Positions 58,250 to 64,000 of a DNA stretch of 64,000 nucleotides are shown here, piece by piece. The stretch is from Idiomarina sp. MD25a (GTDB lineage: Bacteria; Pseudomonadota; Gammaproteobacteria; Enterobacterales; Alteromonadaceae). Each line of letters begins with the position of its first letter. The stretch's first letter is position 1. A program made the translations under genes and the position numbers. The notes under the pieces are model-generated. The model was not told the DNA's origin. It was given only the letters and a program-made list of their open reading frames with translations, and searched no databases. Where the stretch lies: NCBI RefSeq assembly GCF_001870515.1, contig NZ_MDGT01000003.1:1221011-1285010 (forward strand), read 5' to 3'.

Positions 58250-60388
58250 GTGAACGTTTGGATTAAGAAAACCGATGCTTTTAAACCTTCGCTACTGGCC
58301 GCTGCCATCGCGACAACTATGACCAGCGGTGTGTATGCCGCAGAGGTGAATTTACCTGCAGCCGACCAGAGCGTTGATGAGATTTTAGTGGTCACAGGTT
58401 CGCGTACTGAGGAGAAGCTCGAGGATGTCGCGGGCGCAGTAAGCGTTATTTCGGCAGACGATATTGATATGCAAGTGAGTAATGGTCTCGCGGATGTGTT
58501 CCGCTATGACCCGAGTATTCAGTCGACGGGAACCCAAGGGCAGGCACAAACCTTATCGATTCGAGGAATCGGTGGTAATCGGGTGGTGTACATTAAAGAC
58601 GGTCGTCGACTTAACGATGCCTACGCAGGCGGAGGCGGTTATTTGGTGGGGCGAGGTTACTTAGATGTGGCCCAGGTACAGCAAATTGAAGTAGCGAAAG
58701 CGGCCGCATCACCACTTTACGGTTCGGATGGCTTAGGTGGCGTGATTGTAATATCAACGCCCGATCCGAGTGATGTGTTAAACGGCAATGACAAAGCAGC
58801 GCGCTTGAGTTTTGGCTTTGATGGTCTGACCGATGAGACAAAGCTCGGCTTTAGTGGAGCGCGGCAGTTTGATGGCTCGAGTGCGATGATTCAGGTGTCC
58901 GCGCGACAAGGTGAGGAGACGCAAAACTATGAAGAATCACTGCCTGGTTATGATTACGACAGTCAGAGTATGTTAGCTAAATGGGCGCTTGATGTCGGTG
59001 ATGATGATGAACTGAAATTTACGTTAGACCACTTCCAGCAAGACACTGAACAGTTTCTTGCGGAGACCAATCAAACCGACGACGACAATCGTCAAACGGC
59101 GCTTTCGGTGGACTATCAGCGTAATCAGCCCAACGCATTCGCCGACTCCCAGCATTGGCAGTTGTATTTGACGGATTATGAGCAAGGCAGCGACCAGGTC
59201 AGCGCGGGAGCAAGCCAAGCGGGCGCGTATACCGATTACAATGAATATGGTTTTAAACAACGGATCATGGGTGCGCGTTGGCAAGCACAAAAGCAACTTG
59301 ATGCCGCCTCAACACGTCATGATCTCGTGTATGGCTTTGATGCTGATTACTACGACACCGAGCGACCGCGATTCAAGACACGTATCGCGAGCGATGGCAC
59401 AGTAATGCAAGATAATGAGCCGCAGAAAGCCTTCCCCGGCGCCGAAACATGGCTAACAGGTGTGTTTTTGCAGGATAACATCACGTTTAAAGAGACCGCC
59501 TTTAAACTGATTGTTGGTGCGCGAGTTGACCACTATGAGATGAGCCCAAATGAGAACACGCTGTACGATATGTCTGAGCTTGCAGATATCAACGAGACGG
59601 CATTTTCACCTAAAGTAGCGGGTGTGTATACCTTTGAGTCGGGCATACGCGGCTATATGCAATACGCCGAGGGCTTTAAGATCCCACCGCATGACCAAGC
59701 CTATCAGAGCCATGGTATTGAGCCGTTTTATGCTATCTTGCCTAACCCCGACTTACAGCCAGAAAGCAGTCGCGCCCTAGAAGCGGGATTAAAGTTCAGT
59801 AATGACACCACGCGATGGAACCTAGCCGCGTTTTACAGTCGCTTTGATGATTTTATCGAGACTGCGGTTGTCGGCACGAGCCCCACTTATATTCCAGGCG
59901 TTGATCGGGTTGAATATCAGTATGTGAATCAAGATGAAGTGACGATAAAGGGAGCTGAAGCGAGTGTGACGCATTGGCTCACTGACTTCGTGCGTGTCGA
60001 TACATCCGCTGCCTACGTAACGGGTGAGAACGATGCGACGGGAGAGGCATTGACCTCGTTATCGCCGCTATCAGGTAATGTCTCCTTTGGTTACTTTGCT
60101 GATAACTGGCATATCCGGGGTATTGTTAATGCGGTTGCTGCCATGGATGATGTACCGAGTGCGTCGGCCGAGTCGGGACCTTATATCGAAACGGCAGGCT
60201 ATACCACTATGGATGTTTTGGCGGGTGTGCGCTTAGGCGATTGGCAGGTGAACTTGGCGGCACTCAATGTAACCGATAAGTATTATGTGCCTTATCAACG
60301 TGTCGCAGGACTGTCAGCAGATGCGCCGACCGAGCAGTATAGCCAGCCCGGTCGGTCATTTGCGATACAGGCATCGTATCGTTTTTAG
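58250..60388 (+). CDS. TonB-dependent haem receptor
   Basis: 712 residues from the GTG at 58250, which has GGAG at optimal distance; a TTG at 58238 is the other option. A signal peptide ends near GVYA. The TonB box region ([10 protein letters not shown]), the plug and the barrel follow, ending in [23 protein letters not shown] leads to [10 protein letters not shown], matching the NPNL-type motif of haem/haemoglobin receptors of the HmuR group. It is divergent from hmuTUV. Its ligand is inferred from this context. Confidence 0.92.
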   Translation: MNVWIKKTDAFKPSLLAAAIATTMTSGVYAAEVNLPAADQSVDEILVVTGSRTEEKLEDVAGAVSVISADDIDMQVSNGLADVFRYDPSIQSTGTQGQAQTLSIRGIGGNRVVYIKDGRRLNDAYAGGGGYLVGRGYLDVAQVQQIEVAKAAASPLYGSDGLGGVIVISTPDPSDVLNGNDKAARLSFGFDGLTDETKLGFSGARQFDGSSAMIQVSARQGEETQNYEESLPGYDYDSQSMLAKWALDVGDDDELKFTLDHFQQDTEQFLAETNQTDDDNRQTALSVDYQRNQPNAFADSQHWQLYLTDYEQGSDQVSAGASQAGAYTDYNEYGFKQRIMGARWQAQKQLDAASTRHDLVYGFDADYYDTERPRFKTRIASDGTVMQDNEPQKAFPGAETWLTGVFLQDNITFKETAFKLIVGARVDHYEMSPNENTLYDMSELADINETAFSPKVAGVYTFESGIRGYMQYAEGFKIPPHDQAYQSHGIEPFYAILPNPDLQPESSRALEAGLKFSNDTTRWNLAAFYSRFDDFIETAVVGTSPTYIPGVDRVEYQYVNQDEVTIKGAEASVTHWLTDFVRVDTSAAYVTGENDATGEALTSLSPLSGNVSFGYFADNWHIRGIVNAVAAMDDVPSASAESGPYIETAGYTTMDVLAGVRLGDWQVNLAALNVTDKYYVPYQRVAGLSADAPTEQYSQPGRSFAIQASYRF

Positions 60389-61404
60389 TCGTTAAACCAA
60401 TGCCGCGTGCGGTTAGCAAACCACACCAATGAGAGCATGACAGGTACTTCGACTAATACGCCCACAACGGTGGCGAGTGCCGCACCTGAGTGCAGGCCGA
60501 ACAATGAGATGGCAACCGCCACTGCGAGTTCGAAAAAGTTTGAAGTGCCTATCATGCAGGCGGGCGCAGCTACGTTATGCGGCAACTTCATTTTCTTCGC
60601 TAAGAAATACGCCACTGCGAAAATACCGTAGGTTTGAATCAGTAGCGGAATCGCTATGAGTACAATCGCCTGCGGTTTTTCGATGATGGTTTCGGATTGA
60701 AAACCAAACAATAGGACAACCGTTGCGAGTAGACCCACGATCGACCACGGCTTCATAGTCGCGAGAAAGTTGTTCAGGCGTGTGTGGTCGTTGGCTTTAT
60801 CCAGTTTCTTGCGCGTTAATGCGCCAACAATCAGTGGTATCAACACATACAGTACAACGCTCAGCAACAAGGTATCCCACGGCACTGTGATATCCGTTAC
60901 GCCCAAAAGTAAGCCGGCGATAGGCGCAAATGCAAATATCATGATGACGTCGTTGATAGAAACCTGCACTAAGGTGTAGTTCGCGTCACCCTTTGTCAGT
61001 TGACTCCAAATGAACACCATCGCTGTACAGGGTGCAACACCCAGTAGAATCATACCGGCGATATACTCGGATGCGGTTTGCGGGTCGACCCAGTCGGCAA
61101 ACAACCCTTTAAAGAACAGCCACCCCAGTAATGCCATGGTAAACGGCTTGATCAGCCAGTTGATGACCAAGGTTAATACCAAGCCTTTTGGTTTTTTACC
61201 GACATCTTTAATGGATGAGAAGTCGACCTGTACCATGATCGGGTAAATCATGAGCCAGATCAGCACCGCGATAACTAAGTTAACGTGGGCATACTCAAGC
61301 TCTGATACAACGGTAAAAACGCCTGGGACAGCAATACCCAGGGCGATACCTGCGATGATGGCAAGTGCCACCCAAACAGATAAATAACGTTCAAATAAAC
61401 CCAT
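60385..61404 (-). CDS. acr3: Arsenite efflux pump, ACR3 family
   Basis: 339 residues with ten transmembrane helices. [20 protein letters not shown] carries the conserved Cys near 125 that is essential in ACR3 proteins. It exports arsenite. It is the last gene of the operon, 9 bases after arsH. Confidence 0.95.
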   Translation of the reverse strand: MGLFERYLSVWVALAIIAGIALGIAVPGVFTVVSELEYAHVNLVIAVLIWLMIYPIMVQVDFSSIKDVGKKPKGLVLTLVINWLIKPFTMALLGWLFFKGLFADWVDPQTASEYIAGMILLGVAPCTAMVFIWSQLTKGDANYTLVQVSINDVIMIFAFAPIAGLLLGVTDITVPWDTLLLSVVLYVLIPLIVGALTRKKLDKANDHTRLNNFLATMKPWSIVGLLATVVLLFGFQSETIIEKPQAIVLIAIPLLIQTYGIFAVAYFLAKKMKLPHNVAAPACMIGTSNFFELAVAVAISLFGLHSGAALATVVGVLVEVPVMLSLVWFANRTRHWFND

Positions 61405-61413
61405 GCTAGCTCC

Positions 61414-62130
61414 TTAAAGCGCTCGTTGGTTAACGCGTTGACTGACTTCTTCGGCAGACTCAACTCGCTCAGAGTATCGATCGACGAAATAATCTTTGTT
61501 GTTTCTGAGTAATAAGGTGAACTTCATGAGCTCTTCCATGACGTCCACAATGCGGTTGTAATAAGGCGATGGCTTCATACGGTCGTTATCATCAAACTCA
61601 AGAAACGCCTTTGGTACACTCGATTGATTGGGAATTGTGACCATACGCATCCAACGACCTAAAACCCGAAGTTGATTGACCGTATTAAATGATTGCGAGC
61701 CGCCACAGACTTGCATAACCGCAAGTGTTTTACCTTGTGTAGGGCGCACACCACCAAGATTGAGCGGGACCCAGTCAATTTGGCTCTTGAACAAGCTGGT
61801 CATAGAGCCATGACGCTCAGGTGAGCACCACACTTGTCCTTCTGACCACATCATTAAGTCGCGCAACTCTTGGACTTTTGGGTGGCTGCCGTCATCGGTG
61901 TCTGTCTGGGGCAATCCCTCGGGATTAAATATCTTAACGTCGGCACCCATGTGGGTAAGAAGGCGCGCCGCTTCCTCGACCACTAATCGGCTGAACGAGC
62001 GCTTGCGAAGCGAACCATACAACAGCAAAATTCGGGGCGCATGTTCTGCGGGCTGAGGTAGGCACTTCTCGAGTGTCGGTTTATCCATTAAGTTACTATC
62101 GATATTAGGTAGTGAGACATCAGAAGACAT
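61414..62130 (-). CDS. arsH: Arsenical resistance protein ArsH
   Basis: 238 residues of the NADPH-dependent FMN reductase family. [23 protein letters not shown] near 35-57 binds FMN phosphate, and [25 protein letters not shown] (split: about 139-163) is characteristic of ArsH. It oxidises organoarsenicals. Its stop is 3 bases before the next gene on this strand. Confidence 0.95.
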   Translation of the reverse strand: MSSDVSLPNIDSNLMDKPTLEKCLPQPAEHAPRILLLYGSLRKRSFSRLVVEEAARLLTHMGADVKIFNPEGLPQTDTDDGSHPKVQELRDLMMWSEGQVWCSPERHGSMTSLFKSQIDWVPLNLGGVRPTQGKTLAVMQVCGGSQSFNTVNQLRVLGRWMRMVTIPNQSSVPKAFLEFDDNDRMKPSPYYNRIVDVMEELMKFTLLLRNNKDYFVDRYSERVESAEEVSQRVNQRAL

Positions 62131-62133
62131 CGG

Positions 62134-62610
62134 TTACTGTGCTCCTAGTTGGTTCAATGCGTTTTTAAGTTGTTCGCGCTCAAGTGATTGCACGGCAATT
62201 CCTTGCAGTTGACTCACGCGGTATTTGATTTCTTCGATACAGTCACGGAAAGCGGCGGCAATCTCTCCTTCTGAGCCTTCAAGCTTTGATGGGTCGGCAA
62301 GTCCCCAATGCACTTTAATCGATTGTCCGAACCAAACCGGGCAAGCCTCGCCTGCCGCCGAGTCACAGACGGTAATGACGACGTCGGGTTTGAAGTCTTC
62401 GAATTCATCCCAAGACTGGCTTTGCAGCCCTTCGGTCGATATACCGGCTTCGTTCAAATAACGCAGTGAGAGAGGGTGTACCTCGCCTGCAGGCTGGCTC
62501 CCAGCGCTTTTTGCCTGAATATGATCGCTGGCAAAGTGGTTGGTGATCGCTTCAGATAAAATGCTGCGACAACGATTATGCGTACAGATGTAGAGTATTT
62601 TCACAAGCAA
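62134..62610 (-). CDS. arsC: Arsenate reductase ArsC (thioredoxin-linked family)
   Basis: 158 residues of the low-molecular-weight phosphatase fold. The P-loop C9-THNRC-R15-S has the CX5R catalytic pattern. Two more Cys in TVCDSAAGEACPVWF (near 82 and 90) relay electrons to thioredoxin, unlike the glutaredoxin-linked E. coli type. It reduces arsenate to arsenite for export by ACR3. Confidence 0.95.
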   Translation of the reverse strand: MLVKILYICTHNRCRSILSEAITNHFASDHIQAKSAGSQPAGEVHPLSLRYLNEAGISTEGLQSQSWDEFEDFKPDVVITVCDSAAGEACPVWFGQSIKVHWGLADPSKLEGSEGEIAAAFRDCIEEIKYRVSQLQGIAVQSLEREQLKNALNQLGAQ

Positions 62611-62619
62611 CCTTTTTAG

Positions 62620-62952
62620 TTAGCAGCTAGCGCCTTGGGCTTTCGCCTGTTTAAGCTTTTTGATGGCCGCGGAAAAGTAGTCTAAATTATTGCGTGCAGC
62701 CTGCGTAATGATGTCTTTTGCCCAATCGGGTAGTTCAGGATGTAGTTGGTAATACACCCACTTACCGCGGCGTTCACCCAGCACGATGTCGCACCTACGC
62801 AGTTCAGCAAGGTGGCGCGAGACCTTCGGCTGGTCAAGCTCCAGCGCGTCCATAAGATCGCAGACGCAAGCTTCCTCAAGCGTGCTTACAATCAGCACGG
62901 ACTTTAAACGGGTATCATCCGCTAGACATTTAAAAAGCTTTAATGGGGTCAT
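62620..62952 (-). CDS. arsR: ArsR-family transcriptional repressor
   Basis: 110 residues with the winged helix of the ArsR/SmtB family. The metal site ACVCDLM has C29 and C31, which match C32 and C34 of E. coli ArsR; the third Cys position is Met34. The recognition helix is LDQPKVSRHLAELRR. It is the first gene of arsR-arsC-arsH-acr3. Confidence 0.96.
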   Translation of the reverse strand: MTPLKLFKCLADDTRLKSVLIVSTLEEACVCDLMDALELDQPKVSRHLAELRRCDIVLGERRGKWVYYQLHPELPDWAKDIITQAARNNLDYFSAAIKKLKQAKAQGASC

Positions 62953-62970
62953 CGTGTCAATTCCTATTTA

Positions 62971-62994
62971 ATATATATGGTAAATCATATATAT
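62971..62994. promoter_or_regulatory. Palindromic operator upstream of arsR
   Basis: ATATATATG at 62971-62979 and CATATATAT at 62986-62994 form a perfect 9-base dyad with a 6-base spacer, 18 bases before the arsR start. Position and symmetry fit an ArsR-binding site. Confidence 0.75.
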
Positions 62995-63047
62995 GAAAAA
63001 ACACATGTCAAATGATTTGAGTGAATTGATGTGGACAGAGCGAAGTG

Positions 63048-63064
63048 TCGCGCCAAAGGCGCGA
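63048..63064. repeat. REP-like palindrome variant
   Basis: TCGCGCC-AAA-GGCGCGA, a 7-base stem with an AAA loop identical to that of the 30 kb family. Confidence 0.65.
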
Positions 63065-63126
63065 CCTAAAAAATAATCAATTATTATTGGATATTTTCAG
63101 CAGAGGTATTATCATATTCAAATATG

Positions 63127-63140
63127 GAATATATATATTC
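63127..63140. promoter_or_regulatory. 14-base perfect palindrome before the DUF3365 gene
   Basis: GAATATATATATTC at 63127-63140, 32 bases upstream of the start codon. It lies in a very AT-rich stretch, so it may be a binding site or simply a low-complexity promoter region. Confidence 0.4.
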
Positions 63141-63171
63141 ATAATTAATATATCTAGATGTGGAGTGGGTT

Positions 63172-63714
63172 ATGCGCATGTTAATCTTGATGTTAGTGCT
63201 GCTTCCGATAATCAGCTATGGGGCAGAGGAAAACGATCGATCGAATGAAGATTTTCGTTCCGCAGCTATGTTGTTAGGGGTGGAATTAAAAAGTGTATTG
63301 ATGACGACTATCCAGAAAGATGGATACATAAAAGCTGTTGATGTCTGCAACCATGAAGCCCCCGAAATCGCCAGTAAAGTCACTGAAACAACAGGGCTTA
63401 ACGTTGGACGCACATCGTTGCGTGTACGTAATCCTGCAAATTCACCGACAGAAGAGCAAAAACAGGTGCTTCGTGAGTTCGAGACGCGCTGGAGGACGAC
63501 TCAAGCAAACCCTCCAGAAACCTCTTACGTAGATAAAGAAGGCAACACAGTTTGGATGAAGGCTATTGTGATGCAGCCACAATGTGTTGCCTGTCACGGT
63601 GCCAATTTAGCACCTGCATTGAAGAAAGAAATCCTCTCGCGTTACCCGAAAGATGAAGCGATTGATTTCCAACCGGGTCAGCTAAGAGGAGCTTTTGTGG
63701 TTACGTCTAAGTGA
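63172..63714 (+). CDS. Periplasmic DUF3365 protein with one c-type haem site
   Basis: 180 residues from the ATG at 63172, which has GGAG 6 bases upstream. A signal peptide ends near ISYGAEE. One CXXCH haem c site (CVACH) lies near 139-143, within the DUF3365 (Tll0287-like) domain. It sits 36 bases before cydA and points the same way, so it may act as a haem-based sensor or electron-transfer partner related to cytochrome bd. The role is inferred. Confidence 0.82.
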   Translation: MRMLILMLVLLPIISYGAEENDRSNEDFRSAAMLLGVELKSVLMTTIQKDGYIKAVDVCNHEAPEIASKVTETTGLNVGRTSLRVRNPANSPTEEQKQVLREFETRWRTTQANPPETSYVDKEGNTVWMKAIVMQPQCVACHGANLAPALKKEILSRYPKDEAIDFQPGQLRGAFVVTSK

Positions 63715-63750
63715 TTCGTTGTTTATTTAAAGTCATCGCTGTGAGGTATT

Positions 63751-64000
63751 ATGATGATAGATCTTGACCCCCTCGTGCTTTCGCGAATTCAATTCGCGTT
63801 TGTCGTGTCATTTCATGCCATATTTCCCGTGTTCACTATCGGTTTGGCATCTTATATTGCATTAATTTACGGCCTTGCATTCAAAACCAACAACCCGAAA
63901 TGGGAGCGTTTAGGTGCCTTTTGGACCCAAGTGTTCGCGGTTGTTTTCGGTATGGGTGTGGTGTCCGGTATTGTTATGTCGTTTCAGTTCGGTACGAACT
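63751..64000 (+). CDS. cydA: Cytochrome bd ubiquinol oxidase subunit I, 3' end outside window
   Basis: 83 residues visible. LSRIQFAFVVSFHAIFPVFTIG carries the His that ligates haem b595 near residue 22 (FHAIFP), followed by WTQVFAVVFGMGVVSGIVMSFQFGTN. These define CydA/CioA. It reduces oxygen to water with quinol. Either of two consecutive Met codons (63751, 63754) could be the start; GAGG at 63743 favours the second. Confidence 0.95.
   Translation, partial: MMIDLDPLVLSRIQFAFVVSFHAIFPVFTIGLASYIALIYGLAFKTNNPKWERLGAFWTQVFAVVFGMGVVSGIVMSFQFGTN

Overview
This is a chromosomal segment of a gammaproteobacterium. The gene orders yejM-yejK, cspD/clpS-clpA-infA-bpt-aat-trxB, lrp-ftsK-lolA-rarA-crcB-serS, tusDCBE-yccA and uvrY-uvrC-pgsA followed by tRNA-Gly-Cys-Leu point to the Alteromonadales. 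Idiomarinaceae (Idiomarina, Aliidiomarina, Pseudidiomarina) is my best guess, made from gene order and protein character rather than from any database comparison.

Layout. From 1 to 29.4 kb the window is a compact housekeeping backbone. It holds the tail of a CtlX-type amidinotransferase, a phosphatase/lipid-kinase fusion, an efflux pump, envelope control (yejM), the nucleoid protein YejK, the Clp N-degron machinery with two aminoacyl-transferases that make N-degrons (bpt, aat), thioredoxin reductase, alanine dehydrogenase with an Lrp-type regulator, ftsK/lolA/rarA/crcB/serS, the Tus tRNA-thiolation relay, repair genes (an AlkA-like glycosylase, uvrC), a GacA/UvrY-like regulator and pgsA. It ends in a three-tRNA operon.

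From about 29.4 to 49.3 kb lies an accessory region that starts just after tRNA-Leu. Its first part (29.4-31.2 kb) carries many short REP-like palindromes around small genes. Next come an oxidoreductase, a decayed siderophore receptor plus PepSY remnant, a metallo-beta-lactamase/GlxA-type regulator pair and a methyltransferase-HNH fusion. An AT-rich stretch (38-42.2 kb) carries a SIR2-like protein, a HEPN-like protein and a DUF2971 gene with a premature stop. A complete type I restriction-modification operon (hsdM-hsdS-hsdR) closes the region. It resembles a defence island, but only the restriction system is firmly assigned.

From 49.4 to 60.4 kb the theme is iron: an intact siderophore receptor with a PepSY reductase-like partner, and a haem locus (hmuTUV, a HugZ-like protein and a divergent TonB receptor), both with Fur-box-like sites. 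From 60.4 to 63 kb is an arsenic operon (arsR-arsC-arsH-ACR3) with a clear palindromic operator. The window ends with a periplasmic haem-binding DUF3365 protein and the start of cydA, cytochrome bd oxidase subunit I.

Most notable points: a UvrY/GacA-like regulator whose receiver domain has lost every phosphorylation residue, the methyltransferase-HNH fusion, the SIR2/HEPN/DUF2971 cluster beside the type I system with a recurring intergenic palindrome, and a decayed receptor/PepSY pair with an intact homologous pair 18 kb away.
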